Shown: positions 16,576 to 25,606 of the stretch, one piece after another
Position numbering within the stretch: the first letter of the stretch is position 1
How the letters are laid out: every line of letters starts with the position of its first letter
From: Magnetospira sp. QH-2
GTDB taxonomy: Bacteria > Pseudomonadota > Alphaproteobacteria > Rhodospirillales > Magnetospiraceae
NCBI RefSeq assembly: GCF_000968135.1
Contig: NZ_FO538765.1
Coordinates: 62,001 to 126,000 of the forward strand
Reading direction: 5' to 3'
DNA length: 64,000 nucleotides
Position numbers and translations under genes: made by a program
The notes under the pieces: generated by a model
The model's database searches: none
Told to the model about the DNA's origin: nothing
The model's input: the letters and a program-made list of their open reading frames with translations, nothing else

Positions 16576-17684
16576 GCCGCCAACTTTTCCAGTTGCCGCA
16601 CCAAAGCCTCGCCCATGACACTGCAAGAGACCTTGGCCATGCCATCTTGCATGATATCGGCGGTGCGCATGCCGCTGTCGAGCACGTTGGAGACCGCCTG
16701 GTCGATCAGGTCGGCGTCTTCGGCCATGTCGAAGGAATAGCGCAGCATCATGGAAAAGCTGAGGATGGTGGCCAATGGGTTGGCCTGGTCCTGACCGGCG
16801 ATGTCCGGGGCGGAGCCATGCACCGGTTCGTACATGGCCCGGCGACGGCCCGATTCGTCGGCGGCGCCCAAACTGGCCGAGGGCAGCATGCCCAGGGATC
16901 CGGTCAGCATGGCGGCACAGTCGGAAAGCAGGTCACCGAACAGGTTGTCGGTCAGGATCACGTCAAACTGCTTGGGCCAGCGCACCAGCTGCATGGCGCA
17001 GTTGTCGGCATACATATGATGCAGTTCCACATCGCTGTAATGGGCGGTGGCATGGTCGGTGACGATACGGCGCCAGAAAATGCCGCTCTCCATGACATTG
17101 GCCTTTTCCACCGAATGCACCTTGTTGTTCCGCTTGCGCGCCAGGTCGAAGGCCACGTCGGCGACGCGGGTGATTTCCCCGTCGGTATAGACCTGGGTGT
17201 CGAAGCCCCGTTGGGTTCCGTCGGGCAGGGTTTCCTCACCGCGCGGCTTGCCGAAATAGACCCCGGCGGTCAATTCGCGCACGATCATGATATCCAGCCC
17301 GGAAACGATCTCCGGCTTCAGGGTCGAGGCGCCGACCAGCGGCGGAAAGACCATGGCCGGACGGAGATTGGCGAACAGGTCCATCTCCTTGCGCAGCCGC
17401 AGCAGTCCGGCTTCCGGGCGGTGCTCACGTGCCACGTTGTCCCACTTGGGGCCGCCGACGGCGCCCAGCAGCACCGCATCGGCGTCCATGGCCTGTTGCA
17501 TGTCCTCATCGGAGACCGCCACCCCATGGGCATCATAGGCTGCGCCGCCGACCAATCCCTCGCGCACATTGAATGTGACACTGCGGCGCTTGTCCATCCA
17601 GTCGATCACCCGACGCACTTGGTTCATCACTTCGGGGCCGATGCCGTCACCGGGCAGGAATAGAAGGGTTTTGTTGGCGGTCAT
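16572..17684 (-). CDS. leuB: 3-isopropylmalate dehydrogenase
   Basis: 370 residues. It begins [18 protein letters not shown], and contains [38 protein letters not shown], the metal-binding [15 protein letters not shown] region and [20 protein letters not shown] for NAD binding. It oxidises 3-isopropylmalate in leucine synthesis in the cytoplasm. No leuC/leuD or asd gene lies next to it in this window. Upstream is a 300-bp gap to the divergent PEP-CTERM gene. Confidence 0.97.
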   Translation of the reverse strand: MTANKTLLFLPGDGIGPEVMNQVRRVIDWMDKRRSVTFNVREGLVGGAAYDAHGVAVSDEDMQQAMDADAVLLGAVGGPKWDNVAREHRPEAGLLRLRKEMDLFANLRPAMVFPPLVGASTLKPEIVSGLDIMIVRELTAGVYFGKPRGEETLPDGTQRGFDTQVYTDGEITRVADVAFDLARKRNNKVHSVEKANVMESGIFWRRIVTDHATAHYSDVELHHMYADNCAMQLVRWPKQFDVILTDNLFGDLLSDCAAMLTGSLGMLPSASLGAADESGRRRAMYEPVHGSAPDIAGQDQANPLATILSFSMMLRYSFDMAEDADLIDQAVSNVLDSGMRTADIMQDGMAKVSCSVMGEALVRQLEKLAA

Positions 17685-17986
17685 GGTGTGATGTCCCTCA
17701 CTTCTTTGTTGGAGGCCCCGTGATACAAGAAAGCATCGTCGGGGTCCAGAGGGGTAGGTTAACCATTACGAGAGTGTAAGAATCCTTAGATTCCGGGGGC
17801 TGTAGGAGTCACCAAACTTTACAGAATCTCAATGTCATGAGACAATATATCAAAGCAGATGCCGATAACTTGTTGATATAAAGGATTTCTATTAGTTTGG
17901 CACGAATTGTGCAAGTGTAAATTTGAGTAATTGATGTCTTGTCTTCCCACCAAACTGAGGAATGACGAGATGCGGAGGCGAGAAAA
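17685..17986. other. 302-bp intergenic region between leuB and the PEP-CTERM gene
   Basis: The region is clearly AT-richer than its surroundings from about 17760 onwards. It holds the divergent promoters of leuB and the PEP-CTERM gene; the sigma-54 promoter at 17898-17913 is listed separately. I see no open gene in it. The direct upstream region of the sigma-54 site (17800-17890) is where an enhancer-binding protein would be expected to bind. Confidence 0.5.
17898..17913 (+). promoter_or_regulatory. Sigma-54 (RpoN) promoter for the PEP-CTERM gene
   Basis: TGGCACGAATTGTGCA fits the -24/-12 consensus TGGCACG-N4-TTGCA with a single mismatch (GTGCA for TTGCA), and the GG and GC doublets have the required spacing. 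The expected transcription start is about 12 bases downstream, near 17924, leaving a ~63-base leader before the ATG at 17987. PEP-CTERM genes in other proteobacteria are known to be controlled by RpoN with the PrsK/PrsR two-component system. Confidence 0.75.
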
Positions 17987-18925
17987 ATGACGAGATTAAG
18001 CCATACTCTATTCGCGGCAACGATGACGGGCTTCCTGGCGCTGAGCAGTGGCTGGTCCGAAGCCAAGGCTGATGCGCTTTCCTATGGCGCGATGGCGATC
18101 ACCGATGCCCGACTGATTTTGAATACCGTGATCGGCGATGAACCCATATCGGGTGAAGGCCAAGAAGAGCGGTCTTCGTCGCAATCTTCGAGCCGTGTAT
18201 CCGGGGAGCAGGACGAAACCAGCAATGGTTCGCGCAGCTGCGCCGGCATTCCGGTTTTTCTCGATACATGCGCCACGCTTGGCGAAGACGATTTCTCCAT
18301 GGCCGCCGAACTGCCCAACTACAGCCGGTCAGATACCCGGTCGAGCGGATCCATCGTTCCGCTCTTCCGTTCTTCCGAAACATTCTCGAGCAATTTGGTG
18401 GCCGAGACCGTATTGAGCTCCGATGAACCCAATACCGGCTCGTCCGTGGCTTGGTTGGAAACCATCTCCGACTTCCTGTTCACCGCCGAATCAACCGGCA
18501 CCGTGACCTTCGCCTTCAATGCGGCCATGAATCTTTCGGCGGGTACCTCGGGCGCGTCCGGCGAAATAGCCTCGGCCCGCTCTGCATTCACCATGTCGCT
18601 GATCGATACGACCACCGGCGAAACCATTCTCAGCGTGGCGCCCGACGAGTTGAATGTGGGCGGTGATGAGGATACGACTCCGGTCGAAGATCAAGAGATC
18701 GTGCTTGCCGACGATTCCGACCCGGAAGACCTCTATGTTCTGCCGACGACGGAAATTGCCGCCACATCGACCACTGAACTGGTCACCGGACATACCTATC
18801 AGGTGGTGATTCGCCAGGAAATCGAGACCAGCGCTTCGGTTCCCGAACCGGCTTCCTTGGCTCTCTTGGGTATCGGGCTGGTCGGCCTTGGCGTCGCGCG
18901 GCGTCGCGCCCGGCAGGCTGCCTGA
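17987..18925 (+). CDS. PEP-CTERM sorting-domain surface protein
   Basis: 312 residues. An N-terminal signal peptide (LFAATMTGFLALSSGWSEAKADA) is followed by a Ser/Thr/Asp/Glu-rich, acidic body without lysine clusters. The last 28 residues are the sorting signal: VPEP at 285-288, a hydrophobic helix SLALLGIGLVGLGV and the basic tail ARRRARQAA. Such proteins are cut by an exosortase at the PEP motif and exported to the surface or into exopolysaccharide. No exosortase gene is in the window, so the substrate is encoded apart from its enzyme. It is a single-gene unit with a sigma-54 promoter before it and a terminator after it. Confidence 0.88.
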   Translation: MTRLSHTLFAATMTGFLALSSGWSEAKADALSYGAMAITDARLILNTVIGDEPISGEGQEERSSSQSSSRVSGEQDETSNGSRSCAGIPVFLDTCATLGEDDFSMAAELPNYSRSDTRSSGSIVPLFRSSETFSSNLVAETVLSSDEPNTGSSVAWLETISDFLFTAESTGTVTFAFNAAMNLSAGTSGASGEIASARSAFTMSLIDTTTGETILSVAPDELNVGGDEDTTPVEDQEIVLADDSDPEDLYVLPTTEIAATSTTELVTGHTYQVVIRQEIETSASVPEPASLALLGIGLVGLGVARRRARQAA

Positions 18926-18957
18926 CATCAATACAAACGATCTCGCGCATGATTTAG

Positions 18958-18988
18958 AAACGGCGGTTCTTCGGGGCGGCCGTTTTTT
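18958..18988 (+). terminator. Rho-independent terminator of the PEP-CTERM gene
   Basis: AAACGGC (18958-18964) pairs with GCCGTTT (18979-18985) and is followed by a run of six T (18983-18988). It lies 33 bases after the PEP-CTERM stop and immediately before the stop of the convergent arsJ gene. Confidence 0.75.
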
Positions 18989-20227
18989 CTATGCCCGGTG
19001 ACGCAAGGGGAGGGTCAGCCCTACCGCCAGCCCCACCAGCCCAGCCGAGGTCCAAAGGCAAGCGGTCAGGCCCCAGTACTGGAAGACCAAACCCGAAAGC
19101 AAAGTACCGCCGAGCCGCCCCACGGCGTTGGCCATATAGTAAAAGCCGACATTGAGTGCGACCTTGTCATGGTCCGAATAGGCGACGATCAGATAGGAAT
19201 GGACCGCTGAATTGACCGCGAATACCAATCCGAAGATCAGCAGCCCGCCGATCAGAACATAGGCGCCCCAGGCGTCGGGAATCACCACACCCACCCGGGC
19301 CAGCAGGTCCGGGCTCAGGCCCAAGGCGATGACCGCGGGCAGCACCGCCAGCAGCCCGCCCCAGATCTTCGCCGCGCGCGCGCCTTCCTCCGCGCCGGTG
19401 GTGTTCTTCAAGAGGCGCGGCACCATGGCTTGAACGATGCCATAACCGATCACCCAGGCGGCCATGAATCCGCCCACCTGGTCAAAGGACCAGCCCAGGG
19501 TACTGGTAAGGAACACCGGCACCCCAACCACGAACCATACATCCCGCGAGGCAAACAAAAAGATCCGCGCGGCGGAGAGAAAATTGATCTCCCGGGTCTT
19601 GGAGAAAAGGTCCTTTTTCTTAATCTGTTTGGCCTTGCCCAACGCCCCCCGGATGGAAGTGACAGCCAACAACAGCACCACCGCCAGCATCCCGGCCATG
19701 GCATAAAGCGATAATTGAAATCCAAGCCAAGTCAGCAGCACGCCGCCCAACAGGAATCCCAGACCCTTCAAGGCGTTTTTTGATCCCGTCAGCAGCGCCA
19801 CCCATTTGAACAACAGGCCTTGCGTGTTTTCCTGTTCCTTGACCACCAGTTTGACCGCGCTCTTGGAGCTCATCTTGGTCAGGTCCTTGGCGACGCCCGA
19901 TAGCGCTTGGGCGCCCATCACCCAGGCCACCGAAAAGGCTAAGGCCCAATCCGGCGAGACCGCAGACAGCAGCAACAGGGCAATGATTTGAATGGCCAGT
20001 CCGGCGAAAAGGGTGACCCGCAGACCAAACCGGGCGCCGATCCAGCCGCCGAAGAAGTTGGTGACAATGCCCATGGCTTCATAGAGCAAAAACAAGAATG
20101 CCAGGTCCAATGGCGTGTAGCCGAGTTTATGGAAATGCAGCAACACCAACATGCGCAACGCGCCGTCGGTCAGCGTAAAGGCCCAATAGGCGGCGGTCAC
20201 GGCGGCGTAGTTCTTGATATCGGCCAT
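18989..20227 (-). CDS. arsJ: ArsJ-type MFS transporter (1-arseno-3-phosphoglycerate efflux)
   Basis: 412 residues with about 12 membrane segments. The N-terminus NYAAVTAAYWAFTLTDGALR and the segments LLYEAMGIVTNFFGGWIGAR, MGAQALSGVAKDLTKMSSKS and AVKLVV...LLFKWVALLTGSKNALKG are the distinctive sequence of the ArsJ family rather than general MFS. ArsJ exports the unstable arseno-phosphoglycerate made by a partner GAPDH, giving arsenate resistance. A GAPDH of the matching type is encoded at 21820-22830 on the same strand, but an opposing histidine kinase gene sits between them. No arsR, arsC or acr3 gene is seen. Confidence 0.85.
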   Translation of the reverse strand: MADIKNYAAVTAAYWAFTLTDGALRMLVLLHFHKLGYTPLDLAFLFLLYEAMGIVTNFFGGWIGARFGLRVTLFAGLAIQIIALLLLSAVSPDWALAFSVAWVMGAQALSGVAKDLTKMSSKSAVKLVVKEQENTQGLLFKWVALLTGSKNALKGLGFLLGGVLLTWLGFQLSLYAMAGMLAVVLLLAVTSIRGALGKAKQIKKKDLFSKTREINFLSAARIFLFASRDVWFVVGVPVFLTSTLGWSFDQVGGFMAAWVIGYGIVQAMVPRLLKNTTGAEEGARAAKIWGGLLAVLPAVIALGLSPDLLARVGVVIPDAWGAYVLIGGLLIFGLVFAVNSAVHSYLIVAYSDHDKVALNVGFYYMANAVGRLGGTLLSGLVFQYWGLTACLWTSAGLVGLAVGLTLPLRHRA

Positions 20228-20371
20228 GCAAGGGTCACCCTGTGAGAGGGGCCGGACGGTTGCGGGGCGTCAGGTCCATGTATCGGTTTAGGCTGTTATG
20301 GTACTCTAAATGAGGCGTCGAATTTATGACAGGCTCATACCTCTTCGGCAACCATGACCGGTGATTAAGCC

Positions 20372-21823
20372 ATGAAGCTGATCGAAACCTCTTCTTTCCA
20401 TACCGTCATGGGGGTTCTGCTCGTCGGCTGGACGGGAATCGTTCTGGCATCGCTATTTTGGATCTTGAGCCAGGAATGGGACAATGCCCGGGAACTGGCC
20501 AAAACCGAAGCCCGGGCCAATTTCAACAAGGACCTGGGGTTCCGCCTTTGGGCCACGGAGCATGGCGGCGTTTATGTGCCGATTTCCGAGCAGACCCAGC
20601 CCAGTCCCTATCTATCCCATATTCCCGAGCGGGACATCACGACGCCGGCGGGACGCCACCTGACCTTGATGAATCCTGCCTATATGGTGCGCCAGATGAT
20701 GGAGGGATTTGCCGATCTCTATGGAGTCCGAGGGCGCATCACCAGCCTCCTGCCGCTCAACCCGGATAATGCGGCGGATGAGTGGGAGACCAAGGCGCTG
20801 CTGGCCTTCGAGAAAGGCTCCGAGGAGGCGTTCGAATTCACCAAGACAAACGGCGCCCCCGTATTGCGTTTGATGCGTCCCATGGTGACCGAGGAGGGCT
20901 GCCTGAAATGCCATGCCCATCAAGGGTATCAAATCGGCGATATCCGGGGCGGTGTCGGCGTATCGGTCTCCATGATGCCTTACAAAAAACTCTACGATAT
21001 GGAAGCGCGGAACCTGGCCATGGTCCATGGCACTATTTGGAGCCTGGGCACTTTCATCCTTGGTCTGGGATGGGTGTTCGGGGCGCGCCGCGTCGCCGCG
21101 AGCCACGCCGCCGATCAACTCCTGCATCTGAAAAACGCCGAGCTCGAACGATCGAACCAGGAACTCAAGCAATTTGCCCATGTGTCCTCCCACGATCTGA
21201 AAGAGCCGCTGCGGATGGTGACCAGCTACTTGCAACTGCTTGAGCGCAAGTGCGAGAACCGGCTGGACGGCGAGGCAAAGGAATACATTGATTTTGCCAT
21301 CAGTGGGTCCCGCCGCATGAGCATGCTGATTGAGGATCTGTTGACGTTCGCCAACGTGAAAACCGACCCCGACCGGTTCGATCCCGTGGATGCCGGAAAG
21401 GAACTGGCTCAGGCCCTGGAGATCCTCCGGCCAAGGATCGAACAGGCGGGGGCAGCGGTGGTCCAAAGCCCCTTGCCCCGGGTGCGGGCCGACCGGTCTC
21501 AGCTATTGCAGCTGTTCCAGAACCTGGTATCCAATGCTCTCAAATATCGGCATGCCGACCGACTGCCGGAAGTGCGGATTTCGGCCAGGATTTCAGGCAC
21601 CTTGGCCACCTTCACCGTGCGCGACAACGGCATCGGGATCGAGCCCCATTTCGCCGAGCGGATCTTCGTCATCTTTCAGCGGCTGCATGGCCGCGAAGCC
21701 TATGACGGCACCGGGGTCGGACTGGCCATCTGCAAAAAAATCGTCGAACGCCATGGTGGGAAGATCTGGGTGGAAAGCGACGGCCAAAGCGGCAGTGCCT
21801 TCCACTTCACGCTTCCCGTTTAG
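20372..21823 (+). CDS. Membrane sensor histidine kinase with a DUF3365 (Tll0287-like) CXXCH sensor domain
   Basis: 483 residues. One membrane helix (residues ~11-33) precedes an extracytoplasmic DUF3365-like domain (~40-210) with the segment [25 protein letters not shown] at 177-181 is a c-type heme attachment motif. A second membrane helix (~218-237) leads to a coiled linker and a HisKA domain with phospho-acceptor His274 in [11 protein letters not shown], then an ATPase domain with [16 protein letters not shown] and [18 protein letters not shown]. This phytochrome-like kinase core plus heme sensor suggests redox or gas sensing. No response regulator is adjacent. Its stop overlaps the stop of the convergent GAPDH gene. 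Confidence 0.85.
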   Translation: MKLIETSSFHTVMGVLLVGWTGIVLASLFWILSQEWDNARELAKTEARANFNKDLGFRLWATEHGGVYVPISEQTQPSPYLSHIPERDITTPAGRHLTLMNPAYMVRQMMEGFADLYGVRGRITSLLPLNPDNAADEWETKALLAFEKGSEEAFEFTKTNGAPVLRLMRPMVTEEGCLKCHAHQGYQIGDIRGGVGVSVSMMPYKKLYDMEARNLAMVHGTIWSLGTFILGLGWVFGARRVAASHAADQLLHLKNAELERSNQELKQFAHVSSHDLKEPLRMVTSYLQLLERKCENRLDGEAKEYIDFAISGSRRMSMLIEDLLTFANVKTDPDRFDPVDAGKELAQALEILRPRIEQAGAAVVQSPLPRVRADRSQLLQLFQNLVSNALKYRHADRLPEVRISARISGTLATFTVRDNGIGIEPHFAERIFVIFQRLHGREAYDGTGVGLAICKKIVERHGGKIWVESDGQSGSAFHFTLPV

Positions 21824-22830
21824 AGACTCGCCGCGACCTTTCCGGCTAGCTCCATCATCCGGTTCACATAGCCCCATTCATTGTCGTACCAGGCATAGAC
21901 CTTGAGCTGGGTGTCGTCGACAACCATGGTCGACAGCCCGTCGACGATGGAGGAGCGCGGGTCATTGACGTAGTCGGTGGAGACCAAGGGCCTCATCTCC
22001 AGGCCCAGAATGCCTTTCAGCGGTCCGTCGGCGGCGGCGCGGAACAGGGCATTGACCTCCTCGGCGCTGGTCTTGCGACCCACCTCGAATACGCAATCGG
22101 TCAGCGAGGCATTGAGCAGCGGCACACGCACCGCGTGGCCATTCAGCTTTCCCTTCAGTTCCGGATAGATCATGGTGATCGCCGTGGCCGAGCCGGTGGT
22201 GGTGGGAATCAGCGCATTCATGGCCGAGCGGGCTCGGCGCAAGTCTTTGTGCGGTGCGTCGACAACCACCTGGGTGTTGGTGATGTCATGGATCGTGGTG
22301 ATTGCCCCATGGACGATGCCCAGGTTTTCATGCACCACCTTGACCACCGGCGCCAGGCAGTTGGTGGTACAAGAGGCGGCGGTCAGCAGGTGATGCTTGT
22401 CCGGCTCATAAAGATCGTCGTTGATGCCCTGCACCACGTTCAGTGCCCCTTCCTTCACCGGCGCGGCGACAATGACCTTTTTAACGCCTCGCTCGAAGTA
22501 GGGTTGCAGCAATTCCGGGGTGCGGAACTTGCCCGAGGCCTCGATGACGATGTCAACGCCCAGGTCACCCCAAGCCACATCCCCCGGCGCGGCGGCCTCG
22601 GAAAAGCCCACGTCCTTGCCGTCGATGACGATGGCCTCGTTGCCGCGGGCCTCGGCCGTGTGGTCCCAGCGGCCATGTACTGTGTCGAACTCAAGGATAT
22701 GGGCGGCACAGGCGGCCCCGCCCTTGATCTCGTTGATATGGACCACTTCCAGGTCATCTCGGCCCCAGGCCACCCGCATGCCCAGTCGTCCCATGCGTCC
22801 GAATCCGTTGATTCCTATCCGTGCGGCCAT
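21820..22830 (-). CDS. ArsJ-associated glyceraldehyde-3-phosphate dehydrogenase
   Basis: 336 residues. It has the NAD-binding [14 protein letters not shown] start, the catalytic [12 protein letters not shown] (Cys154) and [18 protein letters not shown] near the end. The stretches [40 protein letters not shown] and [18 protein letters not shown] fit the subfamily found next to arsJ rather than the central glycolytic enzyme. In that pathway it joins arsenate to glyceraldehyde-3-phosphate, making 1-arseno-3-phosphoglycerate for ArsJ to export. The start at 22830 follows AAGGAG at a 9-base distance. A glycolytic role is possible too, because no other GAPDH is visible here. Confidence 0.88.
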   Translation of the reverse strand: MAARIGINGFGRMGRLGMRVAWGRDDLEVVHINEIKGGAACAAHILEFDTVHGRWDHTAEARGNEAIVIDGKDVGFSEAAAPGDVAWGDLGVDIVIEASGKFRTPELLQPYFERGVKKVIVAAPVKEGALNVVQGINDDLYEPDKHHLLTAASCTTNCLAPVVKVVHENLGIVHGAITTIHDITNTQVVVDAPHKDLRRARSAMNALIPTTTGSATAITMIYPELKGKLNGHAVRVPLLNASLTDCVFEVGRKTSAEEVNALFRAAADGPLKGILGLEMRPLVSTDYVNDPRSSIVDGLSTMVVDDTQLKVYAWYDNEWGYVNRMMELAGKVAASL

Positions 22831-22910
22831 GGTGGGGGACTCCTTCCCTGTCTGTTGGTATTGCGAGAGAGCCACCCTATTCAATGAGGCCGGTCAGGGA
22901 AACGACTAAT

Positions 22911-24170
22911 TCACGATGTTCCCGGAACCACCACGGCGGGGGTCACGCCGGTCAGGGCGCGTAGAAAGGCTGTCAGATCTCCCATGTCCCGGTCGGTCAG
23001 GGCGCGGCGCCCGGTGACCGATGGTCGGCCGTGCTCATCGCGGACGATCTGCGGCCGCATGGCGGGCCCCGATTGTACCTCGCGCCCCAACTGGGTTGCG
23101 ACCATAACCCGCACGGCTTCTTCCAGGTCCTCGACCGAGCCGTTGTGGAAATAGGGCGCGGTCCGGTCGATGTTGCGCAGCGAAGGCACTCGCCAGACGC
23201 CCGATCCGTTCAGTCCCTTGTCCTTGGTCAGATCATACCGGGCCACCGACGGGGAATCGCGATACACCGGAAAAACCCGATAGGGGCTGGCATGGGGTTG
23301 GGCGGCGACGGTGAACCAGGGGTCCGGATGGCAGCCACGGCAGCCAATCTCGTCAAACAGCATCAGCCCGCGTATCTGGCTTTGGTTCAAGGCCTCGTTA
23401 TCGCCTTCAACGAAGCGATCATAGGGCGAGCCCGGTGTGATCAAGGTGCGCTCAAATGAGGCGATGGCCGAGGCGATCTTGTCGATGGTCACCGTTCCAC
23501 CGAAGGCTTGGCGATAGGACTCATCCGCCGCGACGATGGCCACCGCCCGGTCCAAGGACGGCAGGTCCATTTCCACCGGATTGGTCAGCGGGCCCACGGC
23601 CTGCTCTTCCAAAGAGGCGGCGCGACCATCCCAGAAAAGGCGCTTGAGGAAAGCCGCGTTGAGAACCGTCGGGGCGTTGCGCTCGCCTTTCAGGTTGCGG
23701 ATACCGGTCGAGGTGGCGCTGTCGTCGTCCCCACCCTTGGCGATGACGTGACAGGAGGCGCAGGCCACCTGGCCGCTGGAAGAGAGCCGGGTATCGAAGA
23801 AAAGCCGTCGCCCCAATTCAACTTGGGTCTCGTCCTGGGGGGGGATGTCGGTCACCGGCAGTGCCCGCCAAGCCTTGCCCCGTCCGGCATAGGTCAGGCC
23901 GAGCGGCAGACCCTCGCTTGTGCTGCGCTGGGCCTGGGGGGTGATGACCTGACCGGCTTCCACCATGGCGGCCAAGGACGCGGGGGGTTGCAGCAACAAC
24001 AAGACAACGGCCTTGATGGACAGGCCAATGACCCCAAAGCCCAACATTCCCGCCATCATCATTCGACCGGTGCGCGATAGGCCCAAGCGGCGGGACAGTT
24101 CCCCGGAGACCAAGATCAGCACGCCACAGCCCATCACGGCGGCGGCGGTGACATAAAGCGAGATATCCAT
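22911..24170 (-). CDS. Di-heme cytochrome c peroxidase / MauG family protein
   Basis: 419 residues. Two N-terminal hydrophobic segments (residues ~5-24 and ~37-61) are followed by the peroxidase domain starting VELGRRLFFDTRLSSSG. Two heme motifs are present: CASCH at 137-141 and CRGCH at 277-281, with NAPTVLNAAFLKRLFWDGRA, TLITPGSPYDRF and GVWRVPSLRNIDRTAPYFHNG, all typical of bacterial CCP. It reduces hydrogen peroxide in the periplasm with electrons from cytochrome c. Two membrane helices instead of a plain signal peptide suggest that it is anchored. The start follows AGGAGGACCGCGCC. A LysR regulator is encoded divergently. Confidence 0.9.
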   Translation of the reverse strand: MDISLYVTAAAVMGCGVLILVSGELSRRLGLSRTGRMMMAGMLGFGVIGLSIKAVVLLLLQPPASLAAMVEAGQVITPQAQRSTSEGLPLGLTYAGRGKAWRALPVTDIPPQDETQVELGRRLFFDTRLSSSGQVACASCHVIAKGGDDDSATSTGIRNLKGERNAPTVLNAAFLKRLFWDGRAASLEEQAVGPLTNPVEMDLPSLDRAVAIVAADESYRQAFGGTVTIDKIASAIASFERTLITPGSPYDRFVEGDNEALNQSQIRGLMLFDEIGCRGCHPDPWFTVAAQPHASPYRVFPVYRDSPSVARYDLTKDKGLNGSGVWRVPSLRNIDRTAPYFHNGSVEDLEEAVRVMVATQLGREVQSGPAMRPQIVRDEHGRPSVTGRRALTDRDMGDLTAFLRALTGVTPAVVVPGTS

Positions 24171-24382
24171 GGCGCGGTCCTCCTAGATCATGCCGCGTTT
24201 GATCGGACTCGATCCACCGCGAGAAACGTGATCGGTATCAATAGGCTCGCGCTGATTCGCCGGGTTCAATTGAACCCGATCTGCGCGACGGGCTTGTGGG
24301 AAGACTATGGGACAGGGCATATTAATAGAGAAATTGTCATTAAAAATTCTGTTTATAGATTCAGAGAATAAATGAGGCGATC

Positions 24383-25285
24383 ATGAATCTGGCTCAGTTG
24401 CGCTATGTAACGGCGGTTGACGCCTGCGGCTCGTTTAGCGAGGCGGCCAAGCGTTGTTGCGTCACCCAGCCAACCCTGTCCAACGGCATTGCCCAGTTGG
24501 AAGAAGAGCTGGGCGGCAAACTCTTCCGGCGCACCACTCGGTCGGTGACCATCACCCGCTTCGGGAGCTTTATACTGCCCCTGGCCCAAGCGGTGCTGGA
24601 TGCCAAGGACGAACTGCAAAAATCCGCCCAGGCCTATTTCCAGCCGGACAGTCGCATTCTGCGGATCGGCCTCTCGCCGCTGATTGACAATGGCCTATTC
24701 AGTGGGGCGTTGCAGGCCCTGAAGCAGCGCGGCCTGTGGTCGGAGACCTTCCTCAAGCAATGTTTCATCGATGACTTGGGTGAGCGCCTGACCCACGATA
24801 CTCTCGATCTGGCGCTCCAGCCCCGGCAATCCCGTTCACGCTATGAACAGAGCCATCCGCTATACGACGAGCCGTTGTTCTACATTCCGCCACAAACGGA
24901 CGTGGGGAGCCCCGGCGCCAACGGGGTGGAGGTGGCCGCGTTGGCGGAACAACCGATCATCCTGACCAACGGCTGCGGCCTGTCCGATGTGATCGGTGAC
25001 CTGTTCGCGCGTGAGTCCGTGCCCTTGACTCCCTATGCCGGGCAGGCGTTGACCTATGGCGTGGTGGCGGAATGGGCCGATCTGGGCATCGCCGGGGGTA
25101 TCCTGCCGCGCTCCAAATTGCCGGAATCATCGGTGGCCTGCCCCATCGTTACCAAGGATGGCACCCCCGCCCATGTGCATTTCGAGGCGGCCTGGACACC
25201 GGGTGGCCCCAATCAGGCGGTGATCGAGGAAAGCGTCCATGTCATGGCCCGGACCCTATCGGCCCTGTCGGCGGGCTGTCCGTGA
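24383..25285 (+). CDS. LysR-family regulator, OxyR-like
   Basis: 300 residues. The N-terminal winged helix-turn-helix is NLAQLRYVTAVDACGSFSEA and CCVTQPTLSNGIAQLEEELGG, followed by a substrate-binding domain. The sequence ILTNGCGLSDVIGDLF sits where OxyR has its peroxide-sensing cysteine pair; one Cys is there, but the second OxyR position is not Cys. It is divergent from the cytochrome c peroxidase gene, with a 212-bp AT-rich gap, so control of that gene is likely. It could respond to peroxide or another redox signal; the sensing chemistry is not shown by the sequence. Its 3' end overlaps the convergent ABM gene by 30 bases. Confidence 0.85.
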   Translation: MNLAQLRYVTAVDACGSFSEAAKRCCVTQPTLSNGIAQLEEELGGKLFRRTTRSVTITRFGSFILPLAQAVLDAKDELQKSAQAYFQPDSRILRIGLSPLIDNGLFSGALQALKQRGLWSETFLKQCFIDDLGERLTHDTLDLALQPRQSRSRYEQSHPLYDEPLFYIPPQTDVGSPGANGVEVAALAEQPIILTNGCGLSDVIGDLFARESVPLTPYAGQALTYGVVAEWADLGIAGGILPRSKLPESSVACPIVTKDGTPAHVHFEAAWTPGGPNQAVIEESVHVMARTLSALSAGCP

Positions 25286-25594
25286 GCTTTCCACCCGGGT
25301 AATCAGCAGGCGGTAGTCGCCGTACCAGAACTCGGCGCCCTTTCGTTGCACCACCTGATGTTCCCGATTGCGGCCCCAGGCCTTCAGCGAGTCCAGATCG
25401 CGCCAATAGGAAACCGTGATGCCGAATCCGTCCGCATCGCGCACGGACTCAACCCCGAGAAACCCGGGCTGGTCTTTTGCCAAGGCCATCATGCGCTGCG
25501 CCGCCAGGTCATAGCCGTCGTCGCTCCCGGTCCGCCGAGAGCTGAAGATCACGGCGTAGTAGGGCGGGTCCGGCAGCGCGGCGAGGGGCGGCAT
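25256..25594 (-). CDS. Antibiotic biosynthesis monooxygenase (ABM)-domain protein
   Basis: 112 residues. The ferredoxin-like ABM fold is indicated by YYAVIFSSRRTGSDDGYDLA, MMALAKDQPGFLGVESVRD, GFGITVSYWRDLDSLKAWGR and NREHQVVQRKGAEFWYGDYR, which match the group of heme-degrading/quinol monooxygenase-like enzymes. The substrate is unknown. It lies 12 bases downstream of the GlcG/HbpS-like gene on the same strand and is probably co-transcribed with it, so a heme- or redox-linked role is plausible. Confidence 0.8.
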   Translation of the reverse strand: MPPLAALPDPPYYAVIFSSRRTGSDDGYDLAAQRMMALAKDQPGFLGVESVRDADGFGITVSYWRDLDSLKAWGRNREHQVVQRKGAEFWYGDYRLLITRVESSRTARRQGR

Positions 25595-25606
25595 GACAAA
25601 GATCCG

